Virus record (IMG/VR): IMGVR_UViG_3300017745_000019
Location: 1-40,955 of that record
Length of the DNA stretch: 40,955 nucleotides
From: a virus
Direction: 5' to 3' (one strand)
This document shows positions 8,013 through 16,605 of the stretch, piece after piece. The position numbers were made by a program, and so were the translations under genes. The first letter of the stretch is position 1; each line of letters begins with the position of its first letter. Under the pieces are notes generated by a model, which searched no databases, was not told the DNA's origin, and was given only the letters and a program-made list of their open reading frames with translations.

Positions 8013-10528
8013 TGTATCAAAACGTATATTACGAAAAAGAAGGTGGTATCATTCATTGTTGGGATGATAGAAAAGGATATTTCACATCCAAATACAGAAA
8101 TTACGCATATGTAAGAGATGGGAATGGTTCACATGAATCAATTCACGGAGATAGATTAAAGAAGATTAACTTTTGGAAAAACGAAGATAATCTAAAACTT
8201 TATGAATCAGATGTAAATGAGATGACTCGTTTCTTAATCGATAACTATGGTGATTCAGATGAGGTATCAGATGGGCATGTTGTAATGACATTTGATATTG
8301 AGGTTGAAATGAATAGTGGATTACCTAATACTGATGAAGCAAAGAATACAATCACATCAGTAGCATTTCACGATTCAGCAACTAATGATTACTATGCGTA
8401 TGTACTTAGTGAAGGTGAAGAAATAAACAAAACTATCAAAGGGGCTAAGGTTCGTTCATTCCGTAGTGAAGAAGATATGTTGGTTGCATTTGTAAATGCT
8501 TGGGAAGAGATTTCACCAACTATTATTACTGGGTGGAATATTGATTTCTTTGATGTTACTTATCTTTACAATAGATTGAAAAGAGTATTAGGTACTAAAC
8601 AAGCAAATAGATTATCACCAATCGGTAAAGTTCATTGGAACAAATATCGTAAGAGATATCTAATAGCTGGGGTATCTGCATTGGATTATATCGCACTATT
8701 TAAGAACTTTACATATACGGAATATCCTAACTATCGTTTGGATACTATCGCTAAATTAGAATTAGGTAGAGGGAAGATTGAATACGAAGGAAACTTAGAC
8801 CAATTATTCAGAGATGATATTGAAAAGTTTGTAGAGTATAACTTAGTTGATGTTGAGTTAGTAGTTGAGATGGATAAGAAACTACAATTCATTGATTTAG
8901 CTAGAGCAATCTGTCATGCAGGCCACGTGTTCTATGAGGATTTCTTATTCTCATCGAAATGGTTAGAAGGGGCTATTCTTACATTCCTTAGAAGGAGTGG
9001 TAGGGTAGCTCCCAACAAACCCCGTCGTAAACAAAAGAATGATGATGGTACTGATGGTGAAGGAAAGTTCGTAGGTGCTTATGTAAAACAACCAAAACCT
9101 GGTCTTTACAAATGGGTTTATGATTTAGATTTGACATCACTATACCCATCAATCATTATGAGTATCAATATATCACCTGAAACTAAGATTGGTAAAGTAA
9201 AGGATTATACCGCAGAATCACATATGAAAAGTGAGATGGATTCTTACACTATTGTAGATGATAACGGAAGAGAATCCAAATCAATGCCAAAAGAAAACTT
9301 CACTAACTTCATCGAATCTCAAAAATTATCGATAGCATCAAATGGGGTATTATATTCGCAGGATAGAGTTGGTATCATACCTGAGATTCTTAATGTATGG
9401 TTTGATAAAAGGGTAGAGTACAAAGACCAGATGAAGAAGTTTGGTAAAGCTGGTAATGATGCAAAGTATAAGTTCTTTGCTCAAAGACAGTTAGTACAAA
9501 AGATTATGTTGAATTCCCTTTATGGAGTATTGGGATTACCATCTTTCAGATTCTATGATGTTGATAACGCAGAAGCAGTTACACTTACAGGTCAGACTGT
9601 AATTAAAACTACTGAGATGATTGCTAATCAATACTATAGTAAGAACATTGGTGAAACAAAAGATTACAACATATATGTTGATACTGATTCTGTATTCTAT
9701 GAAGCAGCTCCATTGGTAAAGGCTAGGAATCCTCAAATCGATGTTACATCAGATGAACAAATGATTCCTGCTATTTTGGAAGTAGCGCAAGAAGTTGAGA
9801 AACACATCAACAAAGTTTATGATTCGATGGCATTGAAAATGTTCAACATTCATTCACATCGATTTGATATTAAGCAAGAAACTATCGCTAAGGGTGGGTT
9901 TTGGGTATCTAAGAAACGATACGCTCAATGGATTATCAATGATAATACTGTAGATTGTGATAAGTTGGATGTAAAAGGATTGGATGTAAAACGTTCATCA
10001 TTCCCAACTTACTTCAAAGAAGTGATGAGTACTGTATTGATGGATATCCTAAAGGATGAGAATAAAGATAAGATTGATGAATACATTCTTAGAAAGAAAG
10101 ATGAAATGAAAACAACAAACTTCATTGATATCGCTAAGAACTCAGCAGTTAAAGGTATGAGTAAGTACACATTTAAGAATCAAGCATTGGGAGAGTTTAT
10201 GAAAGGAACACCAGCGCACGTTAAAGCAGCACTTACCTACAATCAATTATTAAAATATTTCAAAGCAGCTTACAAATATGAACCAATGAAAGATGGTGAT
10301 AAGATTAAGTGGGTATATTTGAAACCTAATCCATTAGGATTAGAATCCGTTGGGTTGACGGGATATAACGACCCAAAACAAATTTTGGATTTAGTAGAAC
10401 AACACATCGATTATGATTTAATTTGGCAAAAAGAGTTAGAGAATAAGTTAGATGATTTCTATTCTGCGATGGGTTGGGAAAAGCCAAATCCTAATTTAGC
10501 TAAAGCATCACAATTTTTTGGATTTTAA
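8012..10528 (+). CDS. 43: Family B DNA polymerase (T4 gp43-like)
   Basis: An 838-residue replicative polymerase with a proofreading exonuclease. The exonuclease motifs are DIE at 95-97 (Exo I), NIDFFD around 176-181 (Exo II) and YNLVD at 276-280 (Exo III). The polymerase motifs are DLDLTSLYPS at 371-380 (motif A), KIMLNSLYG at 497-505 (motif B) and YVDTDS at 555-560 (motif C, with both metal-binding aspartates). All catalytic residues are intact. T4 gp43 is 898 residues, so the length fits. The C-terminal end (WEKPNPNLAKASQFFGF) has the hydrophobic tail expected to bind the sliding clamp, which is the next gene. Confidence 0.97.
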   Translation: MYQNVYYEKEGGIIHCWDDRKGYFTSKYRNYAYVRDGNGSHESIHGDRLKKINFWKNEDNLKLYESDVNEMTRFLIDNYGDSDEVSDGHVVMTFDIEVEMNSGLPNTDEAKNTITSVAFHDSATNDYYAYVLSEGEEINKTIKGAKVRSFRSEEDMLVAFVNAWEEISPTIITGWNIDFFDVTYLYNRLKRVLGTKQANRLSPIGKVHWNKYRKRYLIAGVSALDYIALFKNFTYTEYPNYRLDTIAKLELGRGKIEYEGNLDQLFRDDIEKFVEYNLVDVELVVEMDKKLQFIDLARAICHAGHVFYEDFLFSSKWLEGAILTFLRRSGRVAPNKPRRKQKNDDGTDGEGKFVGAYVKQPKPGLYKWVYDLDLTSLYPSIIMSINISPETKIGKVKDYTAESHMKSEMDSYTIVDDNGRESKSMPKENFTNFIESQKLSIASNGVLYSQDRVGIIPEILNVWFDKRVEYKDQMKKFGKAGNDAKYKFFAQRQLVQKIMLNSLYGVLGLPSFRFYDVDNAEAVTLTGQTVIKTTEMIANQYYSKNIGETKDYNIYVDTDSVFYEAAPLVKARNPQIDVTSDEQMIPAILEVAQEVEKHINKVYDSMALKMFNIHSHRFDIKQETIAKGGFWVSKKRYAQWIINDNTVDCDKLDVKGLDVKRSSFPTYFKEVMSTVLMDILKDENKDKIDEYILRKKDEMKTTNFIDIAKNSAVKGMSKYTFKNQALGEFMKGTPAHVKAALTYNQLLKYFKAAYKYEPMKDGDKIKWVYLKPNPLGLESVGLTGYNDPKQILDLVEQHIDYDLIWQKELENKLDDFYSAMGWEKPNPNLAKASQFFGF

Positions 10529-10560
10529 TTTGGATAATTCAAAAAGTTTTTGTATATTTG
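10529..10560 (+). promoter_or_regulatory. Bacteroidota-type promoter for the clamp gene
   Basis: TTTG at 10529-10532 directly after the polymerase stop codon, a 20-base spacer, then TATATTTG at 10553-10560. This is a perfect match to the Bacteroidota -7 consensus TAnnTTTG. The predicted start near 10566 leaves a leader of about 25 bases before the clamp ATG at 10591. Confidence 0.85.
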
Positions 10561-10590
10561 TGTAACAATAATTAATAAAAAGTAAAATTT

Positions 10591-11286
10591 ATGAAGAAAG
10601 CAAGTCTTGAACAGTTCATTAACCGATACAATCTCGGTGGTGAAGTAGAATCGGTGAAGATAACATCATCCGATTCAGAAATGAAGGTAAGTTTTATCTC
10701 AGATGATAAAACATTACTTGGTGAAGTAACTTCGAAAGAAGGAGAATTCCCAAATGGTGAGTTTGGTGTTTATACAACATCACAACTTAAAGCACTCTTA
10801 GGAGTATTAGAATCATCTATGGATGTTGATTCAACAGAATCTTATATTAAGTTTTCTGATAAAGGAACTTCTGTAAACTATATGTTAGCAGATTTATCTG
10901 TTATTCCTGTAGTACCAGATTTAAAAGCAGTTCCACCGATGAATGTACAAATCACATTAGATGATGATTTTACATCTAAGTTCATCAAATCTAAAGGAGC
11001 TCTTAGTGAATCTGATACATTCACATTTGAGTGTAAAAATAATAATGGAGAGATTATCTTAGGGTACTCATCAATCAACACAAACAGAATTTCTATGAAA
11101 GTAGATTGTAAATGTGATGGAGATGTATCACCTATCTCATTCTCAGCTAAGTATTTGAAAGAAATCCTAAATGCGAATAGAGGTTCTAAATCAGCTAACC
11201 TACAGATTTCATCGCAAGGATTGGCACATATTGAGTTTGAGAAGGATAATTTAACATCTAAGTATTACTTAGTAGAGATAAAGTAA
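10591..11286 (+). CDS. 45: Sliding clamp (T4 gp45-like)
   Basis: A 231-residue protein (T4 gp45 is 228) with the gp45-type start KKASLEQFINRYNLGGEVESV, alternating beta strands through the body, and the ending LAHIEFEKDNLTSKYYLVEIK, typical of PCNA/gp45 clamps. It forms a ring on DNA that keeps the polymerase attached; in T4 it also activates late transcription. It sits immediately after the polymerase gene under its own promoter, and the clamp-loader genes follow. Confidence 0.9.
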   Translation: MKKASLEQFINRYNLGGEVESVKITSSDSEMKVSFISDDKTLLGEVTSKEGEFPNGEFGVYTTSQLKALLGVLESSMDVDSTESYIKFSDKGTSVNYMLADLSVIPVVPDLKAVPPMNVQITLDDDFTSKFIKSKGALSESDTFTFECKNNNGEIILGYSSINTNRISMKVDCKCDGDVSPISFSAKYLKEILNANRGSKSANLQISSQGLAHIEFEKDNLTSKYYLVEIK

Positions 11287-11290
11287 GTAT

Positions 11291-12499
11291 ATGAATTTTT
11301 GGGATACAGAACCGGCTAAACCAGCATTTGATTACGATATTCAGAGAAGAGAATTAATCGAAAATATGGATTACCTTGCAGCAATGACTGTTGAAGAACA
11401 AACACTTTACAAAAAGTGGGTTGAGTTGCAAGAACCTAATATGATTAGAGATAAATCTTTGATATCTGAATTGTATGATACACAATGGATGCCAAAGGAT
11501 ATTAATAATTTGGAACAAACTATCAAAGAGATTGAAGAGTTAGAACCTTATGTTGAAATCTTAGATGACCCCAAAGAATCTACTAAGTGGACTTATGTTA
11601 GAAAGATGATTCACACTATGGGTTTTACTGCTAATCCTGGTCGTAACGTTAAGATTAATGTTAAGGATAAGAAAAGTGGTAAACTCTTAGGACAGATTTC
11701 ATTAGCATCCGATGTAACATCTATGGCAGTTAGAGATAACTACATTGGGTGGAGTAAGGATAATAAGTTTAAAGATGGAAAACTGAATCATACTACAATA
11801 GCATCTACAATTGTATGTACTCAACCATTAGGATATAATTTTTTAGGTGGGAAGTTGGTTGCTATGATGACTACTGTTCCTGAAGTTAGAAACCTTTGGA
11901 AAGAAAAGTATGGACAAACTCTAATCGCAGTTGGTACAACATCGTTATATGGAATACATTCTCAGTACAATGGTATTCCACATTTCAAAACACTCGGAGA
12001 ATCCGCTGGTAAAATATCTTTGAAACCTGATGATAAGTTCTATGAACCTTGGCATCAATGGATTAAAGAAAACAGAGCAGAGTGGTACAAAACTGCTATT
12101 ACGAATGAAAGAATCCGTAATGGTAAGAGTATGGGAATCGCAAGTGGGCCTGTAAGTGGTATCAAACAAAAGATTCTTGGACAGATATTCAAAGAATGTG
12201 GTATCAAACAATCGGAGTATCATCATGGTTTTAAAAGAGGTGTATATCTCGCTATGATGTATGAGAATGGGCCTGAGTATCTTCGTAAGGAGATTGAAGA
12301 GGGTGAGTTAGTGATGAAAAAGAAGTTTACTGAAGGTGTTGATTACATTAATCGATGGTGGAAGAAGAAGGCTATCAAACGATACACTAAACTACATTCA
12401 GAAGGTAGATTGAAACCAGAACATCTGTTTTACATAGATGCAATTGGTATGAGTTGGGAACAAATGAAAGCTAAATATTTAAAAGAAGTCGGAAGATAA
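11291..12499 (+). CDS. DruA-like (DUF4338) protein in the replisome operon
   Basis: A 402-residue protein. Residues 131-155 (KLLGQISLASDV...VRDNYIGWS), 170-193 (IASTIVCTQPLGYNFLGGKLVA) and 205-230 (EKYGQTLIAVGTTSLYG..YNG) match the conserved core of the DUF4338/DruA family as I know it: an 'LxGxISLASDV' strand, 'RDxYIGW', 'LGGKLVA' and 'TTSLYG' blocks. DruA is the signature protein of Druantia anti-phage systems; its biochemical activity is not established. Here the gene is wedged between clamp and clamp loader (overlapping the latter's start by one base), so it is probably a phage replication or recombination factor. The C-terminal ~150 residues are basic. Confidence 0.68.
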   Translation: MNFWDTEPAKPAFDYDIQRRELIENMDYLAAMTVEEQTLYKKWVELQEPNMIRDKSLISELYDTQWMPKDINNLEQTIKEIEELEPYVEILDDPKESTKWTYVRKMIHTMGFTANPGRNVKINVKDKKSGKLLGQISLASDVTSMAVRDNYIGWSKDNKFKDGKLNHTTIASTIVCTQPLGYNFLGGKLVAMMTTVPEVRNLWKEKYGQTLIAVGTTSLYGIHSQYNGIPHFKTLGESAGKISLKPDDKFYEPWHQWIKENRAEWYKTAITNERIRNGKSMGIASGPVSGIKQKILGQIFKECGIKQSEYHHGFKRGVYLAMMYENGPEYLRKEIEEGELVMKKKFTEGVDYINRWWKKKAIKRYTKLHSEGRLKPEHLFYIDAIGMSWEQMKAKYLKEVGR

Positions 12500-13428
12500 T
12501 GAATAATACAGAAAATACATTGTGGGTTGAGAAATACAGACCCGATACATTAGAAGGATATGTTGGTAATGAACATATCTTAGAAAAAGTAAGAATCTAT
12601 ATAGAGAATGAGGATGTACCTCATCTACTCTTATATGGACAAGCTGGTACGGGTAAAACCACATTGGCTAAAATCATTACAAACCAAATTGATTGTGATG
12701 TTATGTACATTAATGCATCTGATGAAAACTCAGTAGATGCAGTAAGGGATAAGATTAGAGGGTTCGCATCATCTATGGGTTTCCGTAAGTGGAAAGTTAT
12801 TATCTTAGATGAATCTGATTATCTTACACCAAATGCACAAGCAGCACTTCGTAATCTGATGGAAACATTCTCTAAATCTACTAGGTTTATTTTGACTTGT
12901 AACTATGTAGAGAAAGTAATTGACCCGATTCAGAGTAGATGTCAAACATTCGGAATTACACCACCATCTAAAAAAGAGGTGGCTATGAGATTGAAAGATA
13001 TCTTAGATACTGAAGGAGTTAAATATGAAATGTCAGATTTAGCTATTTTAGTAAATAGTGGATATCCTGATATTCGTAGAGTTCTTAATGCAGGACAAAG
13101 ACAGGTTATCAAAGGTGAGTTGAAGATTGATAAAACATCAACAATTCAAGCAAACTATATGGATGAAGTTTTAAACTTATTAAAATCGAATGGAAGTGTA
13201 AAAGATACATTTACATCTGTTAGAAAAGTGATAGCTGATTCCAAAGTAAAAGATTTTACACCATTTTACAGATTTATGTATGATAATGTAGATGATTACG
13301 CAAATGGTAAAGTGGGTAATACAATACTGAAGATTGCAGATGGACAGTATAAAGATGCATCTGTAGTAGATAAAGAGATTAATATTATGGCGATGATGCT
13401 AGAAATAATAATCGATATAAAACAATAA
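12499..13428 (+). CDS. 44: Clamp loader large subunit (T4 gp44 / RFC small-subunit-like)
   Basis: A 309-residue AAA+ ATPase that opens and loads the sliding clamp. Visible motifs: LWVEKYRP at 8-15 (RFC box), Walker A GQAGTGKTT at 47-55, Walker B IILDESD at 101-107, sensor 1 region FILTCNY at 130-136, and the SRC arginine-finger motif at 146-148. T4 gp44 is 319 residues. It overlaps the DruA-like gene by one base, and its small-subunit partner is probably the gp62-like gene at 13903. Confidence 0.96.
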   Translation: MNNTENTLWVEKYRPDTLEGYVGNEHILEKVRIYIENEDVPHLLLYGQAGTGKTTLAKIITNQIDCDVMYINASDENSVDAVRDKIRGFASSMGFRKWKVIILDESDYLTPNAQAALRNLMETFSKSTRFILTCNYVEKVIDPIQSRCQTFGITPPSKKEVAMRLKDILDTEGVKYEMSDLAILVNSGYPDIRRVLNAGQRQVIKGELKIDKTSTIQANYMDEVLNLLKSNGSVKDTFTSVRKVIADSKVKDFTPFYRFMYDNVDDYANGKVGNTILKIADGQYKDASVVDKEINIMAMMLEIIIDIKQ

Positions 13429-13451
13429 TTAATTTAAAAAAGGAAAACGTT

Positions 13452-13622
13452 ATGGCAACATCACAACAACTATTCGAACAGATAAGAGATTTATTTGTAG
13501 AATTTGAAACAGAACACAATGGTACAACTAAAGCATCTAAAGGTAGAGCTAGAAAAGCTATTGGGGAAATTAAAAAATTAGTAACAGATTACAGAAAAGT
13601 ATCAGTAGAAGAGAACAAGTAA
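13452..13622 (+). CDS. Small histone H1-like (Hc1-type) DNA-binding protein
   Basis: A 56-residue protein too short for the usual ORF cut-off. After a helical start (SQQLFEQIRDLFVEFETEH), it has a basic block, KASKGRARKAIGEIKKLVTDY, resembling the 'GTRARKxxQELKKL' core of the Hc1/histone H1-like proteins found widely in Bacteroidota. It would coat or compact phage or host DNA. AAAAGGAAAACG precedes the ATG, and the gene is 2 bases before the zinc-ribbon gene. Family assignment is tentative because of the small size. Confidence 0.6.
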   Translation: MATSQQLFEQIRDLFVEFETEHNGTTKASKGRARKAIGEIKKLVTDYRKVSVEENK

Positions 13623-13624
13623 TT

Positions 13625-13900
13625 ATGGGAAAAGGTAAAGGTAAAGGAAGAGTGATTGGTATGGGTGGTAACCCACAACAACCACCACAAGCCCAAATGA
13701 AATTAGACCCAACAAAACTCCCAACAGTACATTGTGAGAATTGTGATTCTATCTTTTGGGAAGAAGTAACAATGTTTAAAGAAGTTCCAGCGGTACAATC
13801 ACCAAACGGACAGAAATCAATGTTACCGATTCCTGTAGTTAGATGTGCAGAGTGTGGGCATGTATCTGAAAAGTTTTTACCTAAAGAATTGTTACCGTAA
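13625..13900 (+). CDS. Zinc-ribbon protein
   Basis: A 91-residue protein with a flexible Gly/Lys- and Pro/Gln-rich N-terminus (residues 1-30) and a zinc ribbon made by CENC (37-40) and CAEC (74-77), separated by a strand-rich segment with SPNGQKSMLPIPV. Similar small zinc-ribbon proteins are common next to T4-like replication genes; their function is not known to me. Possible roles are contact with the clamp or with RNA polymerase, but the sequence does not show which. Confidence 0.7.
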   Translation: MGKGKGKGRVIGMGGNPQQPPQAQMKLDPTKLPTVHCENCDSIFWEEVTMFKEVPAVQSPNGQKSMLPIPVVRCAECGHVSEKFLPKELLP

Positions 13901-13902
13901 GT

Positions 13903-14355
13903 ATGGCTAAGAAATCAACAAATACTGTTAAGGCTAAAACCATATTTCAACACCTAAGTGGTATAAAGGAGAAAAAGGAATCTTGGGAATCTCTTTCTGA
14001 GATGGATAAGAAATCCTTTACTCCTTTTATCATAAACAGGTGGTTGAGTATGAATATGGGATTACTACCTATTATAAATGTACTACAGAAATACACCATT
14101 GGGTTATTATCTGCTAGAGATGTTTATAAAGTATATTTAGATTTTTTACCCAAACAAAAAACATTTGATAAGTACATCAAAGGTAACAAATCAGGTAAGT
14201 ACAACAAAGAGTGTTTAGAATATCTATCAAAATGGTATGGAGTATCTCAAAGAGAGGTTATGGATTATTTAGATATACTATCAAAAGATGATGTGATAAA
14301 CATTTTAATGAAATATGGTTTAACAGAAAAAGAAGCTAAAAAGTTATTAAAATGA
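13903..14355 (+). CDS. 62: Clamp loader small subunit (T4 gp62-like)
   Basis: A 150-residue protein with the pattern I associate with gp62 of T4-like phages: FTPFIINRWLSMNMGLLP near residues 40-57, then LDFLPKQKTFDKYIKG at 84-99, and helical repeats with LSKDDVINILMKYGL near the end. gp62 completes the 4:1 gp44/gp62 clamp loader and lacks ATPase motifs, as here. It lies two small genes after the gp44-like gene. The family diverges fast, so identity rests on these blocks plus context. It overlaps the next gene by 4 bases (ATGA). Confidence 0.72.
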   Translation: MAKKSTNTVKAKTIFQHLSGIKEKKESWESLSEMDKKSFTPFIINRWLSMNMGLLPIINVLQKYTIGLLSARDVYKVYLDFLPKQKTFDKYIKGNKSGKYNKECLEYLSKWYGVSQREVMDYLDILSKDDVINILMKYGLTEKEAKKLLK

Positions 14356-14624
14356 GCATACAATTAAAAATCCCATTTGATAATGTAGATTATGGTTCAA
14401 ACGAAGAGTTTGGATATTGGAACTACAGAATCATTAAAAGAGAAAATCCTTCAGGCGAAGTAACATATGGTATATACGAATGTCTTTATGATATGGAAGG
14501 TAATTTAAAATCACATACTGAGAATCCAATAAGTGTTATTGGTGAAAGTGTTGAAGATTTAAAATTTGATATAGAGAACCTTAAAGAATCCTTAAATAAG
14601 GATGTATTAACATACCAAAACTAA
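14352..14624 (+). CDS. Hypothetical phage protein
   Basis: A 90-residue acidic protein with a beta-strand rich front (FGYWNYRIIKRENPSGEVTYGIYECLYDMEGN) and a C-terminal helix (GESVEDLKFDIENLKESLNKD). No catalytic motif is visible. Similar 'YRIIR...YGIYEVYYDxxG' proteins occur in other phages without known role. It is translationally linked to the gp62-like gene and followed closely by the Nmad1-like gene. Confidence 0.65.
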   Translation: MSIQLKIPFDNVDYGSNEEFGYWNYRIIKRENPSGEVTYGIYECLYDMEGNLKSHTENPISVIGESVEDLKFDIENLKESLNKDVLTYQN

Positions 14625-14627
14625 AAT

Positions 14628-15038
14628 ATGGCAGAGATACTAAAAGAAGCAAAAACAAAAGTAGTTCATAGGGGTGAACGAACTATTAAAGAAAATAAAG
14701 AAGAAACCGCAATTCAATATTGTGAAAGATTATACCCACAGACTTGTGATGAGTTTAAAGTAATTTTAGATGAGATGTATGAAACGTTTTGTAAGAAACA
14801 ACGTAACTATGGGCCAGGTAACATCTCAGTTGGAACTACATTGGAAACAAAAGATGATATAAAATTATCATTAAACGGATTGTGGTTTAGAATGAATGAT
14901 AAAATTCAACGATTAAAACAATTAGTTGTATTAGGACAGCCCGATGAGGTTGGTGAAAACATTCAAGATACTTACGAAGATTTGAGTGTATATGGCGTAA
15001 TCGCTCAAATAGTTCAAAGAAAGAAATGGGCTAAATAA
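14628..15038 (+). CDS. Nmad1 / DUF1599-like protein (nucleotide-modification associated)
   Basis: A 136-residue protein with the DUF1599 (Nucleotide modification associated domain 1) pattern: CKKQRNYGPGNIS near residues 54-66, LSLNGLWFRMNDKIQRLKQL at 79-98 and IQDTYEDLSVYGVIAQI at 112-128. The family is found in phage operons for modified DNA bases and has a predicted helical fold; its biochemical role is unproven. In this window it supports the idea that the Mom-like and glycosyltransferase genes act on DNA. It ends the operon; a promoter follows at 15072. Confidence 0.72.
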   Translation: MAEILKEAKTKVVHRGERTIKENKEETAIQYCERLYPQTCDEFKVILDEMYETFCKKQRNYGPGNISVGTTLETKDDIKLSLNGLWFRMNDKIQRLKQLVVLGQPDEVGENIQDTYEDLSVYGVIAQIVQRKKWAK

Positions 15039-15071
15039 TTGTTAAAACTTAACAATTTAATAACATTAAAA

Positions 15072-15103
15072 TTTGGTAAATACAGTATTTTTTCGTATAT
15101 TAG
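15072..15103 (+). promoter_or_regulatory. Bacteroidota-type promoter with upstream element
   Basis: TTTG at 15072-15075, a 20-base spacer, TATATTAG at 15096-15103, followed by TACTGTAATA. The upstream tract 15039-15071 contains TTAACAATTTAATAACATTAAAA, close to the tract before the promoter at 39211, and both are followed by TAGTACTGTAA after the -7 box. The leader to the nuclease ATG at 15128 is about 18-20 bases. Confidence 0.85.
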
Positions 15104-15127
15104 TACTGTAATAATAGGTATAACTAT

Positions 15128-16075
15128 ATGAAAGAATCTAAGATAAGTAATGTATTTACTTTTGGTGTTAAAGAACCAAACCCAAATGATACAAAAGTAT
15201 CATACTCACAATATACGATGTATGCTAACTGCCCACATCAATGGAAGTTGAACTATATGGATGGATTCCGAACATTCGACCCATCTATACATTTGGTTTT
15301 TGGTACAGCTATGCACGAAGTTCTGCAGGAATGGCTAGATACTTTATATAACAAATCTATCGATGAAGCTTCACAATTAGATTTAGGTAAGATGTTATAT
15401 GAACATATGGTTACTGAGTATAAGAAGATGAGAGATGATACATCTATTGAATTCAGTAACTCATCTCAGATGGAAGAGTTCTTAGAAGATGGTATAGCTA
15501 TACTTAATGAGGTTACTAAAAACAGAATTGATTACTTCAATACTCGTCATATGAATTTGGTGGCTATTGAATTACCAATATACTCCAAAGCATTAGATTC
15601 TCACAATGTGTATATGAGAGGATTCTTAGATTTGGTATTCGAAGATACATACGAAAACAAACTACAGATTTGGGATATCAAAACATCTACCAATGGTTGG
15701 AACAAATGGATGAAAGCTGATAAAACCAAAACCGCACAATTGGTGTTGTATAAGAAGTTCCTATCAGAACAATTCGGATATCCATTGGATAGAATCAGTA
15801 CAAAATATTTTATCGTAAAACGTAGGTTGATGGAAGGTATGATGTTCGCTCAGAAGAGAGTACAAACATTTGAACCTGCTAGTGGTAAACCTACCTTAAA
15901 TAAGATTACTAAGAGTTTCGAAGATTTCGTTAGAAACTCATTCAATGAAGATGGTTCATACAGAACCGAATCAGAGTATCCTGCTATGGCTGGTAAGAAC
16001 AATAAGAATTGTAAATGGTGTCCGTTTAAGAATGATTACGATAAATGCCCAAAAGAAAATAGACATAAAGTATGA
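15128..16075 (+). CDS. Cas4/RecB-like PD-(D/E)XK nuclease with iron-sulfur cysteines
   Basis: A 315-residue nuclease. N-terminal SYSQYTMYANCPHQWKLNY (25-43) and GTAMHEVL (59-66) give the RecB-like helix with H63. The catalytic core is GFLDLVF with D169 and IWDIKTS with D184 and K186. Four cysteines, C35, C295, C298 and C307 (C-term CKWCPF...C), are placed as in the 4Fe-4S cluster of Cas4/AddB proteins. It probably resects or processes DNA ends in phage recombination or host DNA breakdown. It has its own promoter and overlaps the transglycosylase gene by 4 bases. Confidence 0.9.
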   Translation: MKESKISNVFTFGVKEPNPNDTKVSYSQYTMYANCPHQWKLNYMDGFRTFDPSIHLVFGTAMHEVLQEWLDTLYNKSIDEASQLDLGKMLYEHMVTEYKKMRDDTSIEFSNSSQMEEFLEDGIAILNEVTKNRIDYFNTRHMNLVAIELPIYSKALDSHNVYMRGFLDLVFEDTYENKLQIWDIKTSTNGWNKWMKADKTKTAQLVLYKKFLSEQFGYPLDRISTKYFIVKRRLMEGMMFAQKRVQTFEPASGKPTLNKITKSFEDFVRNSFNEDGSYRTESEYPAMAGKNNKNCKWCPFKNDYDKCPKENRHKV

Positions 16076-16605
16076 GAAAGTTAATGTTATTATTACTACC
16101 TGTTTCATTTGGAATGGGTGGTTCAGAGCCATACATAGAATCGGTTGAACCATTAGAACCAACTAAGATTGAGGTAAAATTAGTTGAACCCACATTTGTA
16201 AAACCAACATATACCTTAGATGTTGAACCATTGATTCAAGCGATGATTATGGTAGAAAGTGAGGGTAATGATTCTGCTTATCATAAAGGAGAAAAAGCAG
16301 CAGGTTGTTTACAAATCAGACCTATAATGGTTAGAGAAGTAAATCGTATATTAGATATTCAGAAATCTGAATTAGAATATACATTAGAGGATAGATGGAG
16401 TAGAGAGAAATCGATTGAAATGTTTCACATCGTAAATGGTTATCACAATAAAAATAGTACATATGAAGAAATCGCAAGAGCTTGGAATGGTGGTCCGAAC
16501 TGGTTTAAAAAAGGTCTTACAAAAAGATATTGGAAACGAGTACAAAAGCAACTTAAAAAACAAAAGAAAAATGAACGTAGCAATACTGAGTTCACCGAAG
16601 TATGA
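16072..16605 (+). CDS. Secreted lytic transglycosylase-like protein
   Basis: A 177-residue protein with a hydrophobic N-terminus (MRKLMLLLLPVSFGMGG), a Pro/Glu-rich linker, then a lysozyme-like transglycosylase domain. The domain has AMIMVESEGNDSAYHKGEKA (catalytic Glu in VESEG), GCLQIRPIMV (the 'GxxQI' motif) and ARAWNGGPN (the 'A.YNGG' motif). It would cleave peptidoglycan glycan strands, for DNA entry or lysis. It is located with early/replication genes rather than with the amidase endolysin. The tail is strongly basic (KRVQKQLKKQKKN). Confidence 0.85.
   Translation: MRKLMLLLLPVSFGMGGSEPYIESVEPLEPTKIEVKLVEPTFVKPTYTLDVEPLIQAMIMVESEGNDSAYHKGEKAAGCLQIRPIMVREVNRILDIQKSELEYTLEDRWSREKSIEMFHIVNGYHNKNSTYEEIARAWNGGPNWFKKGLTKRYWKRVQKQLKKQKKNERSNTEFTEV

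Noticed and set aside
16344-16354. ATCGTATATTAG inside the transglycosylase gene
   Set aside because: The -33 position reads TATA, not TTTG, and the sequence is ordinary coding sequence.
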